NCBI GenBank assembly: GCA_014281115.1
Contig: JACONQ010000004.1
Span: 2,790,001-2,854,000 of the forward strand
DNA length: 64,000 nucleotides
From: Laburnicola sp. R22_1
Taxonomy: Eukaryota > Ascomycota > Dothideomycetes > Pleosporales > Didymosphaeriaceae
Reading direction: 5' to 3'
Shown here: positions 10,908 through 21,737 of the stretch, in pieces
Numbering within the stretch: the first letter of the stretch is position 1
How the letters are laid out: the number at the start of each line of letters is the position of its first letter
The notes under the pieces: model-generated
Database searches by the model: none
The model's input: the letters and a program-made list of their open reading frames with translations, nothing else
What the model was told of the DNA's origin: nothing
Program-made: the position numbers and the translations under genes

Positions 10908-13072
10908 TCAGTTACCCGGCCACCAAGTATAATTATTCGTCTCCTCAGCCGTATCCCAGACCAACTCGCTGCTAGAATTAAGCGGCCTGTCAGGGAAGAT
11001 ATTCGCCGTCCCTGTCCAAGCAATAACCTCTGAGACGTCGACGGTGGCGTTGTCGCCAACGTAGATACCAAAGTCGGTCGAGTCGGTGCGTCCGGGGTAG
11101 ATGCGGGTTGTGAGCCAGAATCGATCCTGTCATATCAGTTAGAGGGTCGTGTTGAGACCAGAAGAGAGAGAGGAGACGCACGTTGATATAGAGCTCGACG
11201 AGTGACCCGTCGATGAAGACGTTCATCACGACGTCTTCCGTGCCGGTTTTGGCGTAGGTGTAGGGGTAGAAGTAGCCGATGACGGTGTAGTTTTGGGCAA
11301 TGTTCTCGATGCTCGACGAATGTGAGCTGTAAGTTAGGTTAGTAAGCCAACGCGGTTCCTGGTATGCTCTCGAAATACGTACCGATCTACATTGATAGTA
11401 TAGTTTGACGGGTCCCAATATATAGTCGTGGATTCTTCGCCTCCTGGAGACGCAGCAATAGTCAACCCAGCAGGACCGGTAAAGTTTTTGAACGTTGCTG
11501 TGAGTTCCATGTGGCTGCAGCCCGTTCCAACAGTGCGGCTTGACGTAGATGTGCCGTTGGTGGCATAATTGCGCTGGATCGTGCCGTTTCGGATGCCGGA
11601 GACTACGTCTGGGAGAGGTCGAGCGGCTAAGGTGTATGCAGTAAATGTGCCATCGCTATGCTCAATGACGCGATCGTTGCCCTTCGTCGTCAAGCGGCCG
11701 TTGTCATTGACAAGGCCTCTTGTCTTCATGACATACATCTCTCGGGGCAGAGCAAAAGCACCCTGGAAACCCTGCTGGGTGTAGAACTGGTTGAGTTCTT
11801 CGTTTGCCCATCCCCATTGAACGCGTCGGTTGTTCTTGGTATCATTGAAGCTGGTCACCGCATACAGGAGGCCTGAATCGATAGCACCACCAGACACGGG
11901 CGTGAATTGGGCAGATCCGTTGGCTCGTCTGGTGACTATGCCTTCGTTCCACAGGCCCCATTGCTGACGAGGGTGGAAGGTGGTACTCCCGCCTTCGGTT
12001 CCCATCATGGTATAGTAATGCACATCGCCGTCCTCATCTACTAGAGAAAAGAAATTTGAGACCTCGAAGTTGAAGGCATAGCTACCGGTCTCAAGAACAT
12101 CTCCTAGGGTATCGTTGTCCGAGGGCTCCCACAGTGCTCCAAGGAAGGTCCAGTTGGTTAGATCGTTAGCGGGGGCACTGTAGAAAGGGATGCGTGGCCC
12201 GACTTCTTTGATACCTGAACCAAGAACTGCATACCAGTGCGGCTCCTCCTGGCCAAGGATGGAATCCATTTCAGGCCAGGGTTGGAAGAAGGGGTCACGC
12301 CAGCCCGTAACGTTCCATCCCTGGGGGGGTTGGCTAATGATGGGGTTATCCTCGTACTGCTCCCACGTTAAGCCACCGTCATTTGATATGGCGAGACTTT
12401 GTGTCTCTGTGCCATTTTCATATGGAATCCTCCAGTTCGTTGGTAGGTGTGAGACAGAGGTGTAGAAAATCAGCAGGGTGCCGTCTTGCTCGCCCTGGAG
12501 GTTTACAGGCTGCGCATTGCCGGAGAAGATGCCGAGGCCATTGTATGAGCCGACAGGGCCTGTGGCCAGAGCTTCAGCGTTGTCACCTTCCCATCCACCG
12601 ACGTCTGTCCAGGTAATGAGATCTTTCGAAGTCGCGTGTCTACAATTGTTAGCGTGGAGGACTTGGGTAGAAAAGAGACCAGTACCCCCAGGAGATATTT
12701 CCTAGGTAATGTCAGTCACCGCTCCATGCTTGTCTGCGCGGAGCACTCACCCCAATTGATATGGTAAGGGTACCATTGGTACATGAGATGATATACGTCT
12801 CTTGTCGGATCATACATCATGCCACATGGATCCTAATATTAGAATTAGCACATTGTGTGATTACCAGTTAGCATAGTGAAAGTACGGACATTCATCCATC
12901 CAGCTGGTGCACTGAAATGTGATATCGGTCGCCATCGCGTGAAGAGACTATTGTTCCCGAGCGACTCGATGGTCTCAGCATCCAAGACATCCGGAAGAGT
13001 GCTAGCATTCTGCGCATTAATGCCCGGGAGGGCTGCGAGCAAAAAACTCAGCGCAGCGATAGACGGCAGCAT
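10908..13072 (-). CDS. Secreted GH32 beta-fructosidase (invertase/inulinase family)
   Basis: Six exons, 13072-12890, 12832-12751, 12701-12686, 12639-11383, 11326-11182 and 11126-10908, give 633 aa with every phase matching. A signal peptide (MLPSIAALSFLLAALPGINA) starts the protein. The GH32 nucleophile motif WMNDPCG straddles the first intron, with D62 as nucleophile. The WRDPF aspartate is near residue 209 and the likely acid/base E286 lies in NFEVSNFF. The C-terminal beta-sandwich ends TWWPGN. Many NxT/S sites fit a secreted glycoprotein. The family hydrolyses terminal fructose of sucrose, inulin or levan; which one is unknown. Odd points are a 16-nt microexon encoding NISWG and Cys in place of the usual Asn of NDPNG. 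The first intron donor is GTCCGT. Confidence 0.9.
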
Positions 13073-13988
13073 CGTCGTGTATTCGGTGGTCTGCCGACGC
13101 AATGGGACCGCAAGACAAGAGGAACAATGCAACTGGGAGATTAGCCGTCGACAAGTTTCAAGGTGCGACGTGCTCTATATGTACTATTTTGGAAATGAGG
13201 TGTGGCATAGCAAAAGTTTTGCACGCGTCAGCCAATGCGATCATGCAGGCAGCCAGAAGCTTGGAAATCGACATGACCGGATCTGGGGTCAATTGCGTTT
13301 GCGACAAGACAGGACAAGACATGGCAGCCCTGCAAGTACACAGTAGTGCTCAGTCGCTCCCGCACTGACTCGGGCATCTTCCCCGTAACCGGCGTTAAGT
13401 GTTATGACAGCAAAGAGAAGCAGTAGAATACGAAATGACGATATCGGTGGCAATGGGAAAGGCATCTTGGAGATGGCTTCGGGAGCTTGCCTGCGTCGAT
13501 GAGAACGAATCTTGTAATATCGACGTGACCTCTGATCTGCAGGTTTTTGGTAGTAGCGCTGGAGCGTGCGTGAGGATGGGGCTCAATTGCTTCCGAACAT
13601 CTGGCCGAGGATGCATCTCACCGAGCTCCCACCGGGTGAAATGCTTGGGCAGAACAGCTGTGCACGAACCCATCGCATTCGGAGATTACTCACCCATGGA
13701 GTGAATTCCACAGCCAGGAAAGGCTACTAGGCGCAAAAGGGCCCGCCCACCCGGGGAAAGAAGAGGGGCGGTGGTCGTCTGGGAGGTGAAAGGGTGAGGA
13801 GGGTGAGGGGGGCTTGGGGGGCTCACTGCGGGTGTCGGGCTTGGCACCGTCACTGCCGGAGCTCTCCACGCTCATCAGCAAACGTGTCAAGACGCATCAA
13901 CCACCAAACACTGGACGACCACGCGACGTCTTCAGATGGACCCCGCGTCCTCGCTCGCTCAAGAGTCACGATAGCCCAACTGTCCGCC
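13073..13988. other. Divergent intergenic region, GH32 / HRD1
   Basis: 916 bp hold both 5' regions. From about 13,690 it is GC-rich with purine runs (gggtgaggaggg-like), probably HRD1 5' UTR. An open frame continues upstream of the HRD1 start but lacks homologous features. No other gene is seen. Confidence 0.5.
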
Positions 13989-16344
13989 ATGAGTCGGCTG
14001 CACCTCTACATTGCGGTAGCTATCTCCCTCGCAGCCATTCACCCGTGGTCGCATGCTCACAACTCGCAGAGCTCGGCCGTCCTGGCCAACCTCGTGCTCC
14101 TGCGTGCATACATCGAACGCCCCAACTTCTACTCGGCCGCCGTCTACATCGCCCAGAGCACCGGCTCGCTGATGTTCCTGATCAACCTGGCCCTCATCAT
14201 CACCGCCAGCTTCGGATATGGCCTGCAGCGGCTCTTCTACGGGCCCCTGCGCCCCATCGAGACGGAGCAGCTGTACGACAAGGCATGGTTTGCCGTGACG
14301 GAGACGCTGCTGGCCATGGCCGTCTTCCGCGACGACATCGGCCTCTGGTTCTTCACCATGTTCCTGTGCCTGCTGGCTGGCAAGGTGTGGCAGTGGATCG
14401 GCGAGGGACGCGTCGAGTTCCTCGAGCAGCAACCGCCCGCGAACCCGAAACTGTTCCATGTCCGCCTCATGAGCTCCCTTCTCCTGTCGGTCGCCTTCGA
14501 TGTCTTCATGGTGCAATGCTGCATCGACTCCATACTGGCGGATGCGCGAGCGGGCGTCATGGTCATGTTTGGCTTCGAGTATGTGCTCTTGGCCATCGCA
14601 TCCGCCTCGACACTCTTGCGCTACGGCCTGTCGCTTATGGAGCTTGCCATCGTGCACCGTCAGGAGAAGCTGCGAGACGAAGCGCGCAGGATCGCAAGGG
14701 AGCTAGCCCGACAGCGCGCCGAGGCTGCTGAGGGGGCCGCCGAGCCTGCAGCTGAAGACGAGGACGATGATGACGAGGAAGTTCCTGGCTGGGAGGAGAA
14801 GGGCCGCTGGGTCTTCATGCTCGACCTCACAACGGACGCCATCAAGTCTGTCGTCTACCTGGTTTTCTTTATCCTCCTGATGATGTTTTACGGTATTCCT
14901 ATCCACATCGTGAGAGATCTGGTCATGACCGTCCGTTCTTTCTGCAAGCGACTACACGATTTCTACCAATACCGAAACGCTACCCGAGACATGAATGAGC
15001 GTTACCCGGATGCAACTGCCGAGGAACTAGAACGCGAGAACACATGCATTGTCTGCCGCGAGGAAATGCAACCCTGGGTGAGTTACCCAAGACGCAGCAT
15101 TGATACGATTACTTATTTCTTTCTAGGTACAACCAGGACCGGACGGCGCGCAAGCTGGTCGACGAGTAGACGAGCGACAGAGACCCAAGAAGCTTCCCTG
15201 TGGACACATTCTGCACTTCAGCTGCTTGAGGAGCTGGCTCGAGAGACAACAAGTCTGTCCGACGTGTCGGAGACCTGTTCTTGCTCAACCGCCTCCGCCA
15301 AACAACCCTCAAAACCAAGCAAACGCCGGTCAAGCGAACCCGGGAGCCATGCCTGGCGGAGATCCTCTTCGAGGGTTACTCGGCAATATGCAGCCACAGG
15401 CAGTTCCTGGTCAGCCTGGTCAGCACCAACCGGGGCCTCCAGCAGGACAGCAGAATCAGCCGCAAGGCAATATGAGGGTCTTCAACTTGGGTCCTGTTCG
15501 CATTGCTCTGGGCAATATACGTGTTCCTGCAAACCAAGCAGGCAACGCCAATAACAACAACAACAACAATTCGCTTATCCAAAGACTGGCTCAACAGATG
15601 GCCCAACAGCAAAACGCCCAACAGCAGAACCAGAATCAGGTCCAGCGTGTCCCTCAAATGCCGGCCATCAACCTTCCTCCCATTCCTGGAGCGCTTCCGC
15701 AGCACCCTGCCGATATTCAGGCAGACATTCTGCGTCTTCAACAGAACATCATAGAATCGTTGCGGCAGTTGAGCGTACAGCACAGCCAGCTGGAGTATAT
15801 TCACGCTCTTCTTGGCGAGTTGAACCGTCTTCAACAAGCCTCAGGCATCGCGACAGCAACAGGACAGGAGTTGCCACACATCGCGCCGTTGAACCCTCAA
15901 GCTTTTTCCCCAATGAGTCCGCAGGCTTACTTCACGAACGGGCCGGTGCTCAGGCAGGGTGACGCTGGCATACCAGATGGTTTGGTACTTCCAGAAGGGT
16001 GGAGCTTACGACCGATGGCCCTAGCACCGCAACCCGGAAACACACAAATACAAACGCCTACCGAAGCAGGTCCGTCAGGATCCGCACCTTCGAGTTCTCA
16101 GACCCGGGGTGAACCATCGGTACCACCACAACCTTCATCGTCTAGTCCACCGGCCGCCTCTAGTTCAGCAGCGGGGCCGTCTCCAAAGGCTGCTGAGCCA
16201 AGCTCTCTAGAGTCGAGCTGGAGTTTCGAAAACGCAGGGAGCAACGAGGCTGAAGGATCTAGCTCTGCAGTCGCCGGGAGCAGCTCTGGGGGCCAGAATC
16301 TAACAAAGCGCTCGGCAATGGTAGAAGATGCGGATGATGAGTAG
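13989..16344 (+). CDS. HRD1: ERAD E3 ubiquitin ligase Hrd1 (synoviolin)
   Basis: Exons 13989-15077 and 15127-16344 (49-nt intron) give 768 aa. I chose the start [13 protein letters not shown] because it begins directly in the first membrane segment, as in Hrd1. Several hydrophobic helices fill residues 1-300, followed by an acidic linker ([13 protein letters not shown]) and two further helices. A RING-H2 starts at C353 ([11 protein letters not shown]) and continues [16 protein letters not shown] and CPTCRRPV. The intron lies inside the RING. The C-terminal 350 residues are Gln/Asn/Pro/Ser-rich and disordered. Hrd1 sits in the ER membrane, forms the retrotranslocation channel with partners such as Hrd3 and Der1, and ubiquitinates misfolded proteins. 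Confidence 0.93.
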
Positions 16345-17907
16345 TGAGGAAGGCAAATGGCGCTGGAAATGAAAATAAGGGTACTGCATAGCGAGGCGTT
16401 TGGGGTGGCGCTTTTGGTTACAGCCTCTCTTGCTAGGTCTAGGCTGTGACTTGGGCATATAGATTTGAGTCTGGGTTTTTAGTACGATACCATGGTGTGC
16501 GCGATAGATGGTGGCGCGAATGGATATATATTTCTGTCATTGGATATTTTGTGTATTGATGATGTTGATAGACCCGCTTGCATACCTAATAGCTGGGTGC
16601 TCATACTCCCTTGGGTTCAGTACTGACTAACGTAATATGTATACAATTCAAACATTGAAGTTTCTTTCTATTTCTCTGAAAATGCTGTAGAAAAGTACTT
16701 ATGTAGTATTGTGGGGATACGAAGGTTCTGTCTGGTGTTTTCTAGGCTAGGTTAAAGGGATGTTGTAGGGAGTTCGATGTTGGGCTGAGGGGGTGGGTGG
16801 TAGCTATTAGGGGTGATGGTGTTCGTGGTAGGGATGTTGTGGATGAGTTGAGGTTGATATTGCATCAACCTCAACTCCACTTTCAATTTCAATTTAGCCT
16901 CACTATGCAATAGTAATCTCAACTCGAATTCAACCTTAACTTCAACCTGAACCTCACTATGCAATATCGTCCTTAATCCAACCATAATCCAACTTCAATC
17001 CAACCTCAATTAATAACATTAACAACATTAACATACGTAACGACTAACATGTTAGTAAGTTACCTGTATAGGGTGGGGCCGATTTTTTTCAGGCCATATT
17101 AACAATATCAATCTTATTAATAACATTAACCTTATAAAAGTTAAATAATATCAACCTTAGAGGATAATTTAATTCAACCCCACCCTTAAACTTCAATTCA
17201 ACCTTAACCTTAACTCTAATCTCAACTTCAATTATCAGCTTCAATTATTAACTTCAATTATCAGCTTCAATTATCAGCTTCAATTATCAACTTCAATTAT
17301 CAACTTCAATTATCAACTTCAATTATTAACTTCAATTATTAACTTGGAATATTAACTTAAAATATGAACTTGGAATATCAACTTGGAATATCAACTTGGA
17401 ATATCAACCTCTATGTTAACTTGGTATATCAACTTTAGCATCATCCGGAAATATCAACGTTAACGTTGACCTGGAATACTATTAATTTGCAGCCTACATG
17501 CAATATTAACCAGCAATATTAATCTGCATGATCAACTACTACTAGCAACATCAACATTAACCATTAATATTATGTATTGCATATATCATACTCACCTATC
17601 CACATCTTTGTCTCCATTCTCTCTTTCAACGACAGCATATGAAGTCCTCACCTGACTCATTACCAATCTACTTACCGCCAATCAACCAAACCACTTCAAC
17701 TCTGACTCATTCCCGCACCCCACAATCTACGGCACCTATTTCATTACATAACCTTCATCAGAAACATGCACGACCACAGTGCCACCGACCTATCCCCTCC
17801 AGTCCACCGCTTCAGTTCACTAAAGTGAAGCCGCGCATTCATCATCATACGCTCTCAACTGCGACATCTTTAACTCAACAAAGGGCTCCAAGCCCGCACG
17901 TGCATCT
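16345..17907. other. AT-rich, simple-sequence intergenic region
   Basis: About 1.5 kb with low GC from 16,500 onward. It contains runs of CAACCTCAACT/CTTCAA-type degenerate repeats (16,840-17,230), a 13-bp minisatellite (separate entry), and TTAACAT/AACATTAA repeats. A 117-codon open frame at 17,639 is compositionally simple and is not called as a gene. Confidence 0.6.
17223..17435 (+). repeat. 13-bp minisatellite, about 16 copies
   Basis: Head-to-tail units of CAACTTCAATTAT and its variants (CAGCTTCAATTAT, TAACTTCAATTAT). They turn into a second unit type, TAACTTGGAATAT/CAACTTGGAATAT, over the last third while keeping the 13-bp period. The gradual change of unit type is typical of slippage or unequal crossing-over. 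Confidence 0.85.
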
Positions 17908-19178
17908 TCATCCAGACTTCAACCTCGGTACTACCCTCTGTAAGCAAGTGTCAAAGAAGACTTCGACATCGAACGGGTTCCGAGCCGCGTAGTTGAACCA
18001 GAAACGTCTCGTAGCCCCCGATTCTCGCATGAGCTGAGAAAGAGGAGTTTCACCATCTGAGCCCTCTCTCAACTCGCTTCCATTTGCGCCCTCTCTCGCC
18101 TTCTCAGCTCGTTCCATCGCGAGCAAGAATTGCTCCAAGCGAGGTTCGTAAGCCTGCACGAATTCCGCAATGGTCCGATCGCGGAGAAGATATGAGTCTG
18201 GCCCCGCCAGTAGCAACCACCACGGCGGTTCAGAAGCGTACTGACTAGGCATTGCGTTTGTGAATTCGAGATCAAGAACAGATTTGATCTCAAGCGTAGC
18301 TGGATGGACAAGGATGTTTTGGGGACGGAAGTCGTCACGGAAGAGTTTGAAAGGACCGTGGCTGTTGATACAATAGCTGTTCACTGACTGGGCGAATAGA
18401 TGGCGGGAGATGTATCGGTCACGGGCTTCTGATGGACTTCCACAGAGGTTGCGCTGCGTCCAGAGATGGGTTTTTTTTCCGACACGAGATACCGGAAGTA
18501 CTCACGTGCAGATGTGAATGATGCTGTGGGGAACTTATCCACGGGATAAAACGCCGTAGTCGCCAGCTCGTTCATGCTGTAGGTCAAAGGCCTCCCTGTG
18601 ACGTGCCAAGAGCTTGCATCTGAGTCTCTTGATATAGCTCCGATGCGGTCGAAGTCGAATTTCCACAGTTGAAGCGTGATGTCAGCGATTTGATCATACA
18701 CCTTATCTAATACTTCCCTGTCGATCTGAGGATTCAAATAGAGGCACTTCGGATCAGCAGGATCTCTAAGAATATCAGAAAGATGAACCCCTTCGACAAA
18801 CTCCGAGATGATGAACGGTCCAAAATGCTGCGGGCTGTCTTCGGTTAGTCCCCAGCTGATCAAGCGCGGCATGGGGATGGTAGTGTTCTCTTGGAGGAAC
18901 TGAATGACCTGGACCTCATTCGCGGTCTTCTCATCGCGAAACGTCGTGTGTCCTGGCCCTGAAAACCGAATTATCACGTCGGGGGTTCCGTCGTTGTACA
19001 TGACCTGGAGGCAGAAATTGAAGGAGCCTTGGAACCAATCGAGGACTTCGGCTCCGCGTCCTGGCTGGCGAGTGGCGACGAAGGCTGCGATTTCTTCTTT
19101 GGAATCGAGGACCTGGGTTTTCCACTCTTCCTATTGATCATCACCGATCTTCTCGGAAAGCTCGTCAAACAAAGTCAT
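17908..19178 (-). pseudogene. Aminoglycoside phosphotransferase (APH)-fold kinase, two lesions
   Basis: The reading fits fungal APH-family proteins throughout: VLDWFQGSFNFCLQV, DVIIRFSGPGHTTFRDEK, PMPRLISWGLTEDSP, FIISEFVEGVHLSDIL, the catalytic-loop region FRDDFRPQNILV, and the metal-site region VLDLEFTNAMP. Two lesions break it. A start at 19178 (MTLFDELSEKIGDDQ) runs in frame into TAG at 19133-19131, and the family reading resumes at once after it (EEWKTQVLDS). At 18471-18478 a run of eight A (coding strand) shifts frame: upstream SAREYFRYLVSEK, downstream HLWTQRNLCGSP...RYISRHLFAQS in another frame. No canonical intron explains either. This is either a recent pseudogene or, for the homopolymer, an assembly error. 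A shorter start at 19001 (MYNDGTPDV) would still meet the frameshift. The substrate of this family in fungi is generally unknown. Confidence 0.75.
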
Positions 19179-19978
19179 GTCGGTAGGTTGCGTTTGGGAA
19201 TGAGATGCTTGCAGGGTATTCACGTGAGGATAGGGCTCATCTCATGGACATCTGGACGTTGACATGTCGAGTGACTGTGAGCGTCGCGGTGATCTAACCA
19301 CAAGTTACTTAGCTCGCCAAGCTAATGACTAATCACACTACCGACTTAAGCCATCCCACCACGAGAACGCAGATTGCAATGCTTCAGTCAGAACACGCGA
19401 AAGCCTATCAACGAGACTTGCATCCAAACCGCTCCTTATCGTCCACTCATCTCCTCGCAATGCAGTCCTCTTAATAACACAAGCTGCGACTGGCCTCTCA
19501 CGTGCCTCTCCGATATACACATTTTATGCTCCTCACAAACGAGCATTTCTGGACCCGCTCTAATCCTGAAGCGGCGGCCCGGACCAGGGTCGCGTTTCGT
19601 TTCGTCCGGCCTCTGACCAGTCACCACCGCCAACTCATCCAAGAGTCATAACCTCGGGCGGCTACGTGCGCCCTTGTCCTACATCGCGTGCGAACGGCCA
19701 CTGAAAGATGCAGGAAGGCTTGCTAGCGGGGCGAGGTCGAGGCCGTGGCATGGCGATGCCAGGATGCACTGAACGGTTAACAATGGAGTGCTGGCCGCGT
19801 CCCTGGCTAGGTCCTTCAAGTGAGAGACTAGAGGTGTGACTCTACCTCTATGTTCGACGTGGACTTGACCGTGGTCTTTCTCTCGCTTGTGGCTTCGTTT
19901 GCGAGGGTATAAAATCCCACAATCGATTTTGGCCTCTTCCTCTTCCTCGACGATTGATTTGATTCTGATTCCGGTGAG
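19179..19978. other. Intergenic, no gene seen
   Basis: 800 bp between the APH-like pseudogene and the unknown-function gene, whose start codons point away from each other. No supported coding segment; it should hold the promoter of the 19,979 gene. Confidence 0.5.
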
Positions 19979-21247
19979 ATGGCGGTGCAGTTGGAGAAAA
20001 GCGCCGGAACCGGAGAGGTCTCGAATTGCGTCTCCAACCTCATACATGCATTCACGGACGGTCTCAATGTCTTCAGACGACTGAGAGAGCGAAGAAGGAA
20101 GAGGAAGAGCAGGCAAAAGGAGCGCGATAGTGGAGATGGAGGGGCGCCATCGAGCGCTGAGTTGCAATTGAGTAATTCGTTGAGAAAAGGGCCCGTAGAA
20201 TTGAGGGAACGGTATATGATCTGCTATGGGGACAAGGGAGAGCCGTTCGCAAAAGGTGACGGTAAGTCGCAGATGTGTTGCGACTGCAAATCGAACAGGA
20301 CGATACTGACCAGAACAGAGATAGCGCATGCTTCGCTAGCAAAGACGCTGATCAGGTTGAACACCGGACTAGTGAGAATTATCGCAACTTTCCTGCACCA
20401 GGACTCTAAAAGCAATGATTTCCATCTGGATTACAAGTCGCTAACTAGCCTCTCGGACCTCTCGAGACGCGAGGCGATTGAGAGCCTTAATCAGTTACAT
20501 CAGCGGCTCAGTCAGTCACAACTGCAATTACACCGGACGGCTAGCCATAAGACGGAACCTGAAAAGAAGAGGCGCAGTAGTTCACGGCAGCGATCGCAGG
20601 GCCCGACGGTGACGCGCGTGCCCGTGAAGAGCACGACACAGACACAGCTTGCCATGGTACGACCGAGGAATGTGCGCAAGGGGTCGTCGAGCAGTGGCAG
20701 TACCGGCTCTTCGAAAGCACCTTCGACGGCTGCGAGTTCGCGGAATACGACGCCTCCAAGGTCACCACCATTGCCGCAATACTCGGCGAAAGACCCGTTT
20801 CCACCGCACAAGGCACCAGTGAACAGGGCTAGCAACTCAACAGCAAAGAAGACCACGAACCTTACTGATGGACCTCGACCCACAACGTGGCCGCAACCAA
20901 AAACCAATAAATCCGCGTCATTCAACAACCCTCTTCCAACACCGCCCGAGCACTCCACCATGCAAAGCCTGCCACCGCACCTAAGCCCACCCGTCATCGG
21001 CATACCGAGACGGCGCATCGACAAGTTAACACAATCAACGTATACGTTCGCTTCTGACAGCACGAAATTGGGGGAGATACCGCAGCGGAATTGGATAGTG
21101 CCGTGGAACGATGAGGAAGCGGAGCGATTGAACGCTGAGGCAGCCGTCAAGGGGTATCCCGTCGCCATGGCACCTGGGGAACCGAAGACGAAGACGAGAA
21201 AGGGGTTGCGTAGTTTGTTCAAGAAGGGAGGTGCGCAGGCTGCGTGA
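19979..21247 (+). CDS. Hypothetical Ser/Pro-rich basic protein
   Basis: I do not recognise a family. One frame is open for 422 codons, but 20262-20318 has clear intron borders (GTAAGT...GAACAG). Its length is 57 nt, a multiple of three without stops, so I favour two exons giving 403 aa with the junction KGD|EIAHASLAKTL. Residues ~1-170 look helical: a basic stretch RRLRERRRKRKSRQK, then a segment SLAKTLIRLNTGLVRIIATFL that may be amphipathic. The remainder is low-complexity Ser/Thr/Pro/Lys, likely disordered. A short conserved-looking end (RNWIVPWNDEEAERLNAEAAVKG...TRKGLRSLFKKG) closes it. No signal peptide. Function unknown. Intron retention would insert 19 residues including CCDCK. Confidence 0.65.
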   Translation: MAVQLEKSAGTGEVSNCVSNLIHAFTDGLNVFRRLRERRRKRKSRQKERDSGDGGAPSSAELQLSNSLRKGPVELRERYMICYGDKGEPFAKGDGKSQMCCDCKSNRTILTRTEIAHASLAKTLIRLNTGLVRIIATFLHQDSKSNDFHLDYKSLTSLSDLSRREAIESLNQLHQRLSQSQLQLHRTASHKTEPEKKRRSSSRQRSQGPTVTRVPVKSTTQTQLAMVRPRNVRKGSSSSGSTGSSKAPSTAASSRNTTPPRSPPLPQYSAKDPFPPHKAPVNRASNSTAKKTTNLTDGPRPTTWPQPKTNKSASFNNPLPTPPEHSTMQSLPPHLSPPVIGIPRRRIDKLTQSTYTFASDSTKLGEIPQRNWIVPWNDEEAERLNAEAAVKGYPVAMAPGEPKTKTRKGLRSLFKKGGAQAA

Positions 21248-21737
21248 GTTGGGACGATCATGGCACATGTGTATGGTGGGTTCTTGTAATGCTTCATCAC
21301 GACTTACGAATTTTCTTTCTTTGGCCAGCATATACCCTTTCCTTTCCTTTCCGCGAGTTTGGTGTTTGGGTTGTATATTTCAGTTTTGGTGGGTTCTCTC
21401 TTACTTGGTGTACTTTGAATGTGTATGAGGCGTCTCCTGGGTTATGGTAATACTATGTCGTAAAGCGATCAATTCATGTCTTGTTAATCTGCTCGCTCTG
21501 CGATTGAAGTCCTGGCATGGAAGCAACAACCCGCCTGTGCGCTGTGGAAACAACGACCTCTGGTCGATGGTCGTCTCCATCTTCCCCATCGCTATCGATA
21601 AGGTTGCGAACTGATCCCTGCAACCCTCGTCTTACAACGTCAAGTAATGGACTGAACATCTCACAGTCGCTCGAGTCTGGTTTATCAATACTCTATTACT
21701 TATACAAGATTCGCCCATCCGATTCTCTCGCTCGAAA
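21248..21737. other. Intergenic, no gene seen
   Basis: 490 bp with pyrimidine-rich stretches near 21,330. Expected to hold a 3' end and the prenylcysteine oxidase promoter. Confidence 0.45.

Noticed and set aside
17639..17992. 117-codon open frame on plus
   Set aside because: Low-complexity Pro/Thr/His composition that continues from the AT-rich repeat region and overlaps the APH-like gene's 3' end; no family features.
19679..20329. 216-codon minus frame opposite the 19,979 gene
   Set aside because: The plus-strand frame has intron borders and composition typical of a gene; the minus frame looks like its shadow.
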